64,000 bases of DNA from Tretioscincus oriximinensis (lineage: Eukaryota; Chordata; Lepidosauria; Squamata; Gymnophthalmidae). Position 1 is the first letter of the stretch; each line of letters begins with the position of its first letter. Below are positions 22,736 through 32,551 of the stretch, in pieces. The position numbers were made by a program, and so were the translations under genes. Below the pieces are notes generated by a model that searched no databases, had not been told where the DNA came from, and saw only the letters and a program-made list of their open reading frames with translations. The stretch is from positions 2,539,997-2,603,996 of the forward strand of contig JAJVDF010000019.1 of NCBI GenBank assembly GCA_022410635.1, in the 5' to 3' direction.

Positions 22736-24920
22736 ATTAAGTCAGTGCTTCTTCCAGATGCCATCACTGTAGTAGAAAGGAAAATGAATGTTCAATAAGT
22801 TTTGTGTACAGGTGGCTGAGTTTTAGTCCTTGGTATCTCCAAACCAAGTGCAATTCAGGGATAGTCAGTGCAAACAGGAAAGAAGGCGATGACCTAACTT
22901 CATGTGAATATTTGGCTGAATGGGCAACATTAGTGATGGAACAGTATGTATCACTATCTTTGAAGACAATGTACTAATAAGAAAGTTCATGTGGTAGACA
23001 CTACTCATAACCAAGATCTAATTATTGCTCCAAATCTCCTGCAGATGTAATGTGATCATTGGGTATTTTCACACTAGCATTGTAGACTGATTCCCTAGTG
23101 AGACTAGTGACTGAGTCTGGCACAGGGAACCTCCTTGCACTTCAGGTAGCAGACCTGAAAGAAGGTTGATGTTCAAATCTCCTCCTTGAGATTGGATAAA
23201 GATACTTTTTCTGAAAGAGGGGATGCATTCTCACATCAGCCCACATTATTCCAGCCAACACAGTCCAGACATGAAGTACTTTGAAGCGCTGCAATTAAAA
23301 CATTATATAGAAACATAGTATCCATTTCAGGATGCTACAAATAATCCAATAATAGATAATCACACAGATTGTATTGCTTCTTTATAGAATCCTGAAACAA
23401 AAGTGTGGAAATTTCGCTTGAGAGTCATGTGTTCCCTCTAAACCTAAAGTGTTTCCTATTTAAACGTAAAACTTTGCAGTTGCATTAAATGTGAAGTTTC
23501 AAAAGATGTTTCTGGATACAGCCATATTCTAGGCAAAATTATATTTCACATTTTAGGTAACAGCAGCTGCCAAAAGACTTGCCACATGCTAGGAAATCCT
23601 TTCAGTCAAGACCTTTTGAACATATGGCAATTTGTTACTTGCTGTGATAAAGTAGTGATAGCAGTGCCTATGTTCACCCTGTGTGTGGTTGGCAATTGAA
23701 GATGTGCACAAACAAAAATAACATGTTCAGTTTATTTGGTACAAAAGCAAACTATCATTTCCTTGATTACATAGATTAGTGGTTTAGATTTGATTTCAAA
23801 TTTATTCATAAATAAAAAGATTAATTTTCCATTGATAAAACCCCTTTAGTTTATGTTTAAAAAACATGAGGCTCTTTCAGTTCAATCAAATTTCTTGGTA
23901 TTTGAACAACTGCATGTTTGGTTGAGTGTAAACAACTTCAAATGTGAACTAAATTGAATTTTTGAACACAAAATTAATGTACACATATATATTACCAATT
24001 CCACAAAACTATGGCTACAAACTTTGTATATGGTGACACCACAATTTAAGGCAGTTTATTATGTTCCTAAGGGATTGCTAAACATAATCATTCCTATATG
24101 AGATAAACATTGCTTGTTTTAACATACAAATCTGATTCACCAACAAGAAGAGAAAATACTATAATGTATCTGGGTTTGGCAATAAATATTTATCAGATTA
24201 AAATGACGCATATCATTTCCTATGCTATTTTAGCAGGATATGAAATTGCAACATCAGACTTATTCATCTGAGACAATTCTGGGGGTATTTAGTAGACAGA
24301 TACATAGGATTTTATACCACTTAATATTTAGCTTTTAAAAGAAGGCAAACAACAAAAACAACCAAAAAGTGACCTCATGACATTTTGCTTAATTAAAATA
24401 AATTAGCGAAAAATATTGTTTTCACAGGAAAGAATCATTAGAGTTGACTTTAACAAGGTGCTTAGTTATATATATCAAGGGGAATTTCTTTAGGGATATA
24501 TCTTGCCTTCATTTAAGTACTCTCTTAATGCAGTTTTTAATTTATAAATGTGACTGGGAAAAATATCTAAGATAAATTATACAATATCTAATTTTATCAA
24601 TCATAAAAAGAAAAGTATTCAGAAGTTTCAGCCAACAGGGGAACTGGCTGGGATTAATATAAAATATACTGTAGATCCATTCAGTTGACCATTCTCTTTT
24701 TGTTATTTTTCCTTTCTGTAGTTGAAAAAAAAATCTTTAAAATAAATATGGCTTTAAATCTTGACTTCTGTATGTGCATCTCTTAGAATGAAAAACTACT
24801 GATGTTTTGTCTGAAAAGTCATGGCTATAGAACTGCAGTCAAATGTCTCACCCTCTGCATATCCATGAGCTAATGAAGTGAAATAGAGACCATGGGATCA
24901 TCCGGTTGAAATATTCTATT
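22736..24920. other. AT-rich intergenic stretch, nothing recognised
   Basis: No gene, RNA or repeat was recognised over about 2.2 kb. Confidence 0.45.
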
Positions 24921-24998
24921 AAAATTTGGTTCCAGTTACCTTGGCTGTTGCAAATATAAACATATCTGCAACAGTCAAGGTAACTGGAACCAAAATTT
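24921..24998. repeat. Long hairpin, 32-bp arms
   Basis: 24921-24952 (aaaatttggttccagttacc...) and 24967-24998 (...ggtaactggaaccaaaattt) are complementary at about 30 of 32 positions around a 14-nt AT-rich loop. The surrounding sequence gives no family name. It may be a miniature DNA element, or a transcript from it could fold into a miRNA-like hairpin. Confidence 0.85.
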
Positions 24999-25483
24999 AA
25001 TGTGTGTGTGTACAGATCATATTCCTGGAACAAGAGAATATTTCATTACATTAATCAGAAAGAAGTTGATTTCAGTAACAAGGCAGTAATTCCTTATAAA
25101 GATTAAATTAAAAATTAAGAAGCTATTTATCTCTTAAGCTAGCAGAAAATGACGTTTCTGTTACCAATTCTTTTCTGATCTCTGATCTGTGCTCCCATCA
25201 TATCCTTAAGTTTTCTTTTCCTTCCAGAATCCAAAATAACTCTGAAGGTTTTTATATAAGTAGTCCAATGTTTCAGAGACTTTGAAAATCCTTTTTTGTA
25301 TCGTCTGCACTTACACCTGTAAATACCTGGAGGTATTTATCTGGAGGCGTCCAGGAATTGGGGGCGAGGGGAACAACCGGTAGGCAGCCGGGACGGCATC
25401 TCCTATTCCGGGGTAAAATCGCCCCAGGAATGCGCGTGCCAGCTGCAGGAGGGAGCGAAGGGGAGGCGGAACGTCAGCACGAG

Positions 25484-25490
25484 TATTTAA
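25484..25490 (+). promoter_or_regulatory. TATA-like box of the Ngaro element
   Basis: tatttaa lies about 165 bp inside the left end, after a GC-rich segment (ggaggcggaacgtcagcac). The aligned place in the 9.5-kb derivative reads catatttatgcg after ggaggcggagtc. Position conservation in a promoter-like setting supports a TATA role, but no transcription start is shown. Confidence 0.45.
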
Positions 25491-25639
25491 GTAATAAACA
25501 AAAGCCTTTTTAAAGGCTCATTGTTGCTCGTGAGTGGTCAGGCGCGAGCCTGGCTGCTTCTGCTGGGGAGGCTTGTGTTCTTCCTCCTCCAGCTGATAGA
25601 GTAGTCATTTACTCAAGAGTAGTACAATTCTCAAGCAGT

Positions 25640-25799
25640 CAGTGTGCCTGACTGCTTTATCCTAAGGAGAGGAGGCGTTGTGTTCCCCCTCTGCCTTTCT
25701 TTAGCTATCTTTAACTGGCACGCTATCAGGCTGTGCATTGGGCAGTGTGCCTGAACTGCTTTAGCTTGGGGAGAGGAGGCATTGTGATCCCCCTCTACC
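25640..25799 (+). repeat. Direct repeat in the Ngaro leader
   Basis: About 56 bp at 25640-25695 (cagtgtgcctgactgcttta...) recur at 25743-25799 (cagtgtgcctgaactgcttt...) with around ten differences, offset by 103 bp. Both end in a ccccctct-rich stretch. This is a partial tandem duplication of the leader. Confidence 0.8.
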
Positions 25800-26090
25800 T
25801 CCTTTTGTTGCTAGGGTTATTAGTGTGGTGCCTTATATGTTATATTAGAATATATTATTACATATTAGGCTTGTTTATAGTGTTTTATATAATAGCGTTC
25901 ATAGATATTACCCTATATATTAAAATATACACATATAGTATATTTTGGCTATACATTATTTTGTATTATATTACATATTACATATTATATATTAAGTATT
26001 GTTATTTACACATATTATGTTATATTAATATTAGTATTATATTAACATACACTAATATATATTATTACATTATTGGAACACTGCTGCTGC
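25800..26090. repeat. AT-rich (TA/TTA) block
   Basis: Almost only A and T (repeated atatattaca, ttatat). The 120-codon ORF here is a low-complexity artefact of this composition. It separates the leader from gag and is probably an expanded microsatellite inside the element. Confidence 0.75.
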
Positions 26091-26300
26091 TATAGCAGTG
26101 TCTGGAAGTAGGATGTAAAATATGCTCTCCCATCTCATATTGGTTTGGTGCTGGTCCCTCTGGCATTTAAAGAGATTTTGGCAGTTAGGCCACACACACA
26201 CTCCTGTGCAAACATATTTAGTAGTTATTGGTACATTTATAGCTCCACGTTATAAGAGCAGGTACTTTTGCTTGTCTGGAGCACTTGTTTGACTGCTAAA

Positions 26301-27682
26301 ATGCCTGGGACCAGGGGTAAAAAAGGAGGGTGCAGCCAGGGTGTAACAACCCCTTTTCCATTAGGGCCAATTCTACCTCCTGTTCTATCTTCTCCAGTGG
26401 CATCATTACCAGCACCCATTGATTCATGGCGTGACACATTGGGGCATGTGCAGTTAGCTCCTACTAGGGGTGGTGCTACAGGTTCTCCGGGTGACACAGT
26501 GACATTGACATTAGGTCAACTCATGGAGATGGTGCAGAACATGGTTAGGGATGCTACCTCCATCACCGTTACTGCCACGGCTGTGGCTCCTGTGGTATCT
26601 CCTGTGTTATCAGAACCTCCAGTGGATGTGGTGGTTCCCAGCACTTCTGCACTAGCCAATACTTCCTCAGCCATTGATGATGTTTTCCCTTGGGGGGCCA
26701 ACACCGCTCTTCAAGAAGGGCCTAATCCTGCTGTGTCGGTGTCCGAGGCGAGGGGGCGTGAGTGCCATAGACGTTCACACCGTCATAGATGCTCCAATAG
26801 GTAGTCCTCATCTGACACTACCGATAAAGATTCTTCCAAAGAGAGGGAAGGGGGGTGTAGGGCTTGTTGGCAGCTGGGGCCCCTGATAGCTGGAATGCCA
26901 AAGTGGCTTGTGAAGTCATGGAAAGAAATTTCTTGCCCTTTGCTGATTGATACAATGGGTGGGGCTCCTCCACATGTTGGTTTTGAGGTTCAGCCTCCAG
27001 GATCTCATGTACCACATAAACTGTGTGAGAAGGTCCTAGATGGGTTGTATGTAATATCTTCTGCTTAGTTAGGCAAGCAGGTATTAAACCCATGACTAGC
27101 AAGCGTAAAAGGCAGACTAAGGTGACCCCTGCAGAGCGCAATTTTGAGAACTGGGTCTCTGGGTTCACCACCTACATGCAAATCATTTCTTCGCCTTTTC
27201 CTGAGAGGGCGTGGCAATTTTTGAGGCACCTAGCTAATATCCTAAGGGCCAGAGCCTTAGTGGTTGATGTGTCTGCACTAAACTTTGATGAGGAGTTTAG
27301 AAAATTTGCTTCAAATAGTCCTGCAGTCTATTAGGATGCCATTATGCATTAAATTTGGCTGACCACGGTGATTCCAACTGATAAGTCAGAAAACGCTGCC
27401 TTGCCATACGAGGCATGGAAGCGTAAACCAGGATTTAAGTTTACTCCTAAAAAATTGTATTGTTGGGAGTACAATGCAGGTCGATGTACATGACAGGATT
27501 GTAGGTTTGAACATTTGTGTGATAAATGTTGTGGCCATCACTCGTGTACATTCTGTAAGCAGGATAGGGCTTGGGGTCATCCTGGTAAATTTAAGGGAAA
27601 TAAGCCCAATCGTGGCCCTGGGGGTAAGCGTGAAGGACCTTCTGGTGCTGGGGCTCCAGCTCTGTCATCGACCAAGGCCTGA
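26301..27682 (+). pseudogene. Ngaro gag-like ORF1, broken
   Basis: The start codon at 26301 gives MPGTRGKKGGCSQGVTTPF, then a proline/serine/valine-rich region open to 26804. A frameshift moves the reading to a segment with TPAERNFENWVSGFTTYMQ, then FLRHLANILRARAL (27092-27334). A further stop and shift leads to CWEYNAGRC, one stop, then CRFEHLCDKCCGHHSCTFC (about 27,450-27,570), and a basic G/P/K-rich tail ending TKA-stop at 27,682. The C-x(8)-C-x(4)-C-x(4)-H-x(2)-C-x(2)-C-x(3)-H-x(2)-C spacing is a CCCH-like zinc cluster seen at the end of gag in vertebrate Ngaro/DIRS elements. The role would be RNA binding in particle assembly. At least two frameshifts and two stops break it. Confidence 0.75.
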
Positions 27683-27700
27683 TATCCGTCAGGGTTACAA

Positions 27701-29300
27701 GTGTCAGCGTCGCTTTCACCTCCTGCTCAGCGCTTATCCATTGCCCCTTTCCCTATCCTCCCCAACTGCTTAGCAGTCCTCCTCCAAGACTATCCTAAAA
27801 GGGCAGAGGCAACCTTGCTGTTGGCAGGGTTTACGGAGGGCTTTAGAATTCCTTCTTCATGTGTGCACACCATGACGGGTTGTAATAATTTAAAGTCTTT
27901 ACAATTACTACCTGATATAGCAGCACGCAAGATTGAAAAGGAATGCCTCTTGGGGCAGATCGCGGGACCATTTTGAGTTCCGCTTCTACCTAATTTGCAG
28001 GGGTGCCCATTAGGAGTAATTTCAAAAAAGACACCTGGCGAATATCGTCTCATCCACCATTTATCTTTTCCCGGGCACGAATCAGTGAATGCAAATATAG
28101 AGCAATCGCTATGTTCGGTTAAGTATGCAATTTTAGATGATGCCATTGACCTTGTTCAAGAATGTGGCCAAGGGGCACTTATGGCTAAATGTGATGTTCA
28201 GTCGACATTTCAGCTGCTGCCTATCCACCCAAGTGATTTCTGCTTACTGGGCTTCACTTTCCAAGGTCAGTGGTATGTTGACAAGGTCATGCACATGGGT
28301 TGTTCAGTAGCCTGTGTAGTATTTGAGACTTTTAGTACTTTTATTGAATGGGAGTTGAAAAGACCTGTGTCTCATCTATGGGTTACTCATTATTTGGATG
28401 ATTTTTTGCTTATAGGCCCTGCAGAAATGGAGGTGTGTAGCCAGATAATGATGAATTGGGATTACCGCTGGCCAAGGAAAAAACTGAAGGGCCCATTCAG
28501 TTGCTTATGTACTTGGGTATTACATTAGATTTAGTAAGGGGCGAGTCAAGACTCCCTTTGGAAAAACTAAATAATCTGTCCTCATTATTGTCCCAGATGT
28601 CACAAAAACGTAAATCAACTCTGCGTGAAATTCAGGTCCTTTTAGGTCACTTGAACTTCACGTGCAGGGTAGTTAGACCTGGTAGGGCTTTTTGTGCATG
28701 TTTAGTGTATGCCACTAGAGGAATTCATGCTTCCCATCACAGAATCAGAGTCACCAATGCCATGAAACAAGATCTGAAAGTGTGGCTAGAATTTTTACAG
28801 CACTTTCATGGTGTATCTATATGGTGGTCGCTTTTGTTATTGGGGCACGACTTACAAGTTTATTCAGATGCAGTGGGAGGCATTGGCTTTGGTGTTTATT
28901 TTCAAGGTCATTGGTGTGCTCAGAATTGGCCAGAAGATTGGTTGCCATCTGGGATATGCAAAGACCTATCCTTTCTAGAGTTTTTTCCAATTTTAGTGAC
29001 AGTCAATTTGTGGAAGGACATATTTCAGGACAAACATATAACTTTTTGCTGCAATAACGCTGCAGTGGTAAAAATTATCAACAATCATCAAAATCAGTTC
29101 AAGTTATGAGATTGGTAAGAGAATTTGTGCTGCTCTGTTTAATATCTAACATTTTCTTTGTATCTTCGCATGTTCTTGGCTTGGATAATGTCATTGCTGA
29201 TGCACTGTCCCGACAGCAGTGGGAGCTGTTCCGGCAGGTGGCACCCGAAGCTCGGCTACAACTGGAGGAATTTCCCCAGCGTCAGGCCAATGCAGGAGCA
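27701..29300 (+). pseudogene. Ngaro reverse transcriptase and RNase H, broken
   Basis: The lead-in reads LLQDYPKRAEATLLLAGFTE, then KECLLGQIAGPF, with an in-frame TGA at 27974. RT blocks follow: KKTPGEYRLIHHLSFPG, motif A region KCDVQSTFQLLPI with its Asp, KVMHMGCSVACVVFETFSTF, and motif C HYLDDFLLIG (YLDD at 28391). A frameshift near 28456 leads to LPLAKEKTEGPIQLLMYLGI, then RKSTLREIQVLLGHLNF and CRVVRPGRAF. RNase H follows, with the first Asp in YSDAVGGIGFG (28861) and a Glu in FLEFFP. The place of the next Asp reads CNNAAVV. The domain ends SSHVLGLDNVIADALSRQQW after another frameshift near 29,106. The order and motifs fit Ngaro/DIRS pol. The copy is inactive. Confidence 0.9.
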
Positions 29301-29624
29301 GTCATTCAGCTTAATGCTTCAAGCAGCCCAGGCTCTTGTCCATTTAGAGATTCCAGACACTTTGCTATGTGCCGCCATGGAATTGCAGGCCCCTTTTTAA
29401 TACACTGAGATGGATCCTTTTTATCTTGGTACCAGGCAGCTAGTGTGCTCAGATTGGCTTTGTCCCGTATTGGCTTGCCGCCTACAGCGTTTTGTCTGCA
29501 TTCGTTTCGAATAGGAGCTGCTACTCCCACAGCTAATTTCAATATTCCAATATGGGGTATTCAGACCATTGGGCGCTGGAGAACGAGGGCTTATCGATCT
29601 TACATCTGTCCAGAGTCCTTATAA
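29301..29624 (+). pseudogene. Ngaro tyrosine recombinase, internally deleted
   Basis: In the same frame as the end of RNase H, the reading passes a stop at 29406 and continues DGSFLSWYQAASVLRLAL, then FCLHSFRIGAATPTANFN, then IQTIGRWRTRAYRSYI, with a stop at 29622. HSFR is the H-x-x-R box, GRW holds the conserved Trp, and the Tyr in RSYI is the expected nucleophile. Between the RNase H end and this block there are only about 40 codons, where a core-binding domain and the first catalytic Arg should lie. Roughly 200 residues are therefore missing. RNase H and recombinase appear to have been one fused reading frame. Confidence 0.8.
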
Positions 29625-29629
29625 TGTTT

Positions 29630-29649
29630 TGTCTTTCCTTTTTTTGCAG
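29630..29649 (+). promoter_or_regulatory. Possible 3' splice site before the hydrolase ORF
   Basis: A pyrimidine tract (gtctttccttttttttgcag-like) ends in cag at 29647-29649, immediately ahead of the first recognisable hydrolase codons. It has the form of a spliceosomal acceptor. No matching donor was established, so this remains an inference. Confidence 0.4.
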
Positions 29650-30188
29650 GTACGCCTCGCCGGGTGTGGCTATTAGGACACAGCAACGTTTATTGGGCCA
29701 GTCGTTATGTTGCAACATCTTGCTGGTCTAGCTCACTGCGGTTGCCACATCTGCTTCACCTTGAATGGATAGGGGAAAGGAAATGCCTTGGGCAGAATTC
29801 TGTCCTGTAACCATCGAAGCAATTCATCGCCTAGGAGTACCTGATGTGCTCGTTTTGCAGCAGGCCAAGAACGATCTCCCGGCTTCTAGACAAGCAGAAA
29901 TTGTTACTACATTTGTTCCCCAATCTTAAATTTTGGTCCGCTTTATTAACTCGCCTTAATTGGAGAGGAGCACGTAATGTGTGGGCAGTCGAAAGGGTTC
30001 GTCGCTGGGTGAATGCCGAAGTTGCTCGTTGGGTACTAGAGCAGGGTGGTATAGTTATTGAACACAGTTCATTACGCATGGCAGATGTGCAAATGTTTCG
30101 TTTGGATGGTGTGCATTTATCTGATAAGGGCAATGAGGCTTGGATAAAGCAAGTTCGGAAGGCTCTTATGCAATGGGCGTTGGGCTAG
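29650..30188 (+). pseudogene. SGNH/GDSL-type hydrolase ORF of the Ngaro element, broken
   Basis: The reading starts TPRRVWLLGHSNVYWASRYV. GHS is the block I Ser position (GDS/GHS). A later segment, VPDVLVLQQAKNDLP, lies where block III (GxND) should be and keeps N-D but has lost the Gly. After a frameshift near 29,915 it reads LFPNLKFWSALLTRLNWRGA, then VNAEVARWVLEQGGIVIEHS, then FRLDGVHLSDKGNEAWI. DGVHLS supplies the catalytic Asp and His of block V. Hydrolase ORFs of this type are known from Ngaro-group elements. Their job in the cycle is not established. Its place downstream of the recombinase fits. Frameshifts and a stop make this copy dead. Confidence 0.8.
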
Positions 30189-30312
30189 GATGGGCCAGGA
30201 GTGTGTGGCGGGAGCAGCTGTTTGCTGCTGTTGTGGAAGTAGCGCATCTCGGCTGGCCTGATGGGATAATTTTAATTGGTGGACAGATTTCCCTTAACTA
30301 TCTCAGAAATTT

Positions 30313-30340
30313 GGTGAGGGCCCCTTTAAAGGGGTTCACC
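30313..30340. repeat. Hairpin in the Ngaro 3' region
   Basis: ggtgagggcccctttaaa followed by ggggttcacc folds around the perfect palindrome cccctttaaagggg (30321-30334). The 9.5-kb derivative keeps a weaker version (ggtgagggccc...ggggttcagc). This suggests that the 3' region holds a conserved structure. Confidence 0.6.
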
Positions 30341-30461
30341 GTCACATGGCTTGCCTAAGGCAGGGAAGGAAGCCAATCATGATCCTGAATTGGGGAGGGG
30401 ATGCTTCAATATAGGGTGCTGTCTTGAGAGCCCCCCAAAAACCTCCTTGATCCTTGTTTGG

Positions 30462-30560
30462 TCCGCCTTAAGCATTGGACAGGGCGGAGCTCACTGAGGT
30501 GCCAACTTGTGACTGCCTTAAGCAAGGGCTAAGCAGAGTTTAGCATGTGAGAAAGTTGGG
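30462..30560 (+). repeat. 50-bp degenerate tandem repeat in the Ngaro 3' region
   Basis: gtccgccttaagcattggac (30462) and gactgccttaagcaagggct (30512) start two units of about 50 bp. Both units are also seen in the 9.5-kb derivative, where they are more alike. Degenerate short repeats near the 3' end may belong to the terminal repeat system. Confidence 0.6.
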
Positions 30561-30718
30561 TGTTACCCGTCTGGTGGGCTAGACAGAGCTCGCGGGAAGC
30601 GAGCAACAGATGTAGCCATTCCAAAGGGTGAATGGCATTAGTCCCTGGTGCGCCCCAATGCGGGGCTGTGCGGGACTGTCAGCCAGATGTGCTTCCTTAC
30701 ACTCCTACCTTTTATAGT

Positions 30719-30764
30719 TCCAATGTTGTTCTATGATCCAATGTTGTTCTATGATCCAACATTA
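30719..30764 (+). repeat. 18-bp tandem repeat
   Basis: tccaatgttgttctatga occurs twice in a row, followed by a partial third unit (tccaacatta). It is absent from the other two derivatives, so it is local to this copy. Confidence 0.85.
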
Positions 30765-30809
30765 AGGATTCGTTATTATTATGCTTGAAGACAATTGTAA
30801 ATTGATTTT

Positions 30810-30815
30810 AATAAA
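30810..30815 (+). terminator. Polyadenylation signal of the Ngaro element
   Basis: AATAAA lies about 60 bp before the right terminus. The corresponding positions in the derivatives at 9.5 kb (aataaatgttc on the minus strand) and 52.9 kb (aataaagctg at 53616) keep the hexamer. Confidence 0.6.
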
Positions 30816-30872
30816 TGTTCAAATATTACTATATACGGTCTCACGGTGCCTGTTTTGTCTTAGCCCACCAAT

Positions 30873-32238
30873 ATGTGTCTGCCAATCTCTATATTTACCT
30901 TTTGATTAAGGGAAGCTAGGATTCATAACAGAAGTAATGATTTCTGTTGTTTAATAATTGGCAGTTATAAAATATCCTTACCAGCTAATTGGATCCACAC
31001 TAATTTTCATTACCTTTAAAAGTTCAAAATAAGAACATTACTTTGAACAATTAAAAATTTTAATTGGAAGAATTTATATTTACTTCTATAAATGTTTATT
31101 AAGTTGAAAAATAAATGTGCATTTGCATTATTTTAAAATCAGTTGTGCATTGTTTTAAAATAATCTAGGGATTAAGTAATTAAAGTTTAAAAAAGGTTTT
31201 TAGCTAAAGTGTAACAAAAAAGTAGGCAAGTATGTTTGTTCAGATGCTATGGATTCATAGAATCTTGTGCAGACTCCAAGATCATGTATCCCTGATCTCG
31301 TGCAGGGGTACGTGAGAAAGCAAATGGCTGCTCCCCCTTACTTTGGGAGCAGCCATTTTACTGTAAGTGACATCATACTGATGTCACTTCTGGTATTTAC
31401 TTCCAGGCAATGTTGACCTGAGTTATGTCATTCTCCACCTCTCCTCCTTTTACTTGCTTCTGCATCATTTCTTTTGTTATTTTTAATCTTAATACAATTT
31501 TTCCTTATTATGATTTAAAAGGCACACAAAAATGCATTTAATACAAGATAAGCTGAGCCTACATGTGTCTAGATGATCCAAAATGAGCACCAAGCTAAGA
31601 ATAGCTATAGACTTTTTTAAAAGGTTTGCCAGTAATCTGAACCATGAAGGAGCATGCAAAAAAGGGGTGGTTTAGCAGGGCAATATACAACATAGTAGTG
31701 CTAAAATGGGTCCTCTCTGAGGTAAGAAACTTTTGTTCCTGGTTGTTGAATCCCTGTAGCACCCTGAAGCCCATGTAAGTTTCAGATCAAAATGGGATTT
31801 ATTGACCAACCATCATTGGAGTTAGCCTATACATTAAGTTTTGGGAGCATGTTTCTAAGTCTTGAGACCCATACTTTCCTGATTACTGATTTGTATGTTG
31901 TTACTTACTTAGCAGATCATACACTGTTTTTAATTAATGCTATTTGTATATGATTGTTAATTATATTTAACTCTATTTTAGTCTGATTTGCTTTAGACGT
32001 TTAATAACTTTTTGATACGGTCAAATGACTAATCAATAAAATCTGATGAATATGATGAATCTAGAGTGACTCCCTAACTATAGTCTTATTTTGGGTAGCT
32101 CAATGGTGCCAGGTAGGAATGGACCAGCTGGAGCAGTCCTGGTAAGTGCAGAAAATGCCCCAAAACACATCAAAAAGGGCCTTTCAGTGGCTACATCTCT
32201 GGCTTTTGAACTTCTTTCTGAGAAACATTCACTTTGGC
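30873..32238. other. AT-rich intergenic stretch with one hairpin
   Basis: Nothing coding was recognised. A hairpin lies at 31322-31358, where aaatggctgctccc pairs perfectly with gggagcagccattt across a 9-nt loop. It is followed by a second short inverted pair, gtgacatca / tgatgtcac, near 31367-31386. The pair probably marks a small DNA element. Confidence 0.6.
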
Positions 32239-32551
32239 TTGAATGCCAGTAGAAGATGATATCCTGATGGAGGATGATACATCCAGATGTTGCTTAATTA
32301 TTCTGCTACTTTTGGATAAAATACTATTTGGGGCTATCTATTTTCTGGAATAAAGTATGGATATTACTATTTTTGGATATTTCAGAAAAAAAGCTCCCAT
32401 GATTATTTTGGTTTGGAATATCCATGGTTTATTCCTTAAAGTAGCTATCTAAAGATAGTACTTTATCCAAAAACGACAGAATAATTAAGCAGCATCTGGA
32501 TGTAGCCCTCATATCACCTTGCATGGGATATCACCTTCTACTGGCATTCAA
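32239..32551. mobile_element. Foldback element, 313 bp
   Basis: The termini ttgaatgccagtagaagatg... (32239-32263) and gatatcaccttctactggca... (32527-32551) are inverted with one mismatch in 25. Inner arms at 32280-32343 and 32453-32502 (catccagatgttgcttaatt; ...aattaagcagcatctggatg) and central arms (ggaataaagtatggatatt; aatatccatggtttattcc) are also complementary. Most of the element therefore folds onto itself. No ORF. Confidence 0.85.

Larger units (their letters stand above)
25317..30872 (+). mobile_element. Ngaro-type tyrosine-recombinase retrotransposon, decayed
   Basis: This is a roughly 5.5-kb element in plus orientation. The order is 5' terminus (ctgtaaatacctgg), TATA-like site, repeated leader, AT-rich block, gag with zinc knuckle, RT and RNase H, tyrosine recombinase C terminus, SGNH hydrolase, a GC-rich 3' region and a terminus ending tagcccaccaat. 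The HSFRIGAAT recombinase box and the hydrolase ORF fit Ngaro-group elements rather than the DIRS1-type recombinase at 0.4-1.5 kb. Several frameshifts, stops and a large deletion inside the recombinase show it is inactive. The ends were inferred by comparison with the copies at 9.5 and 52.9 kb. The split direct repeats expected for Ngaro were not resolved by eye. Confidence 0.85.

Noticed and set aside
25733..26095. 120-codon ORF rich in Tyr and Ile
   Set aside because: It is a translation of an AT-only block inside the Ngaro element and has no domain.
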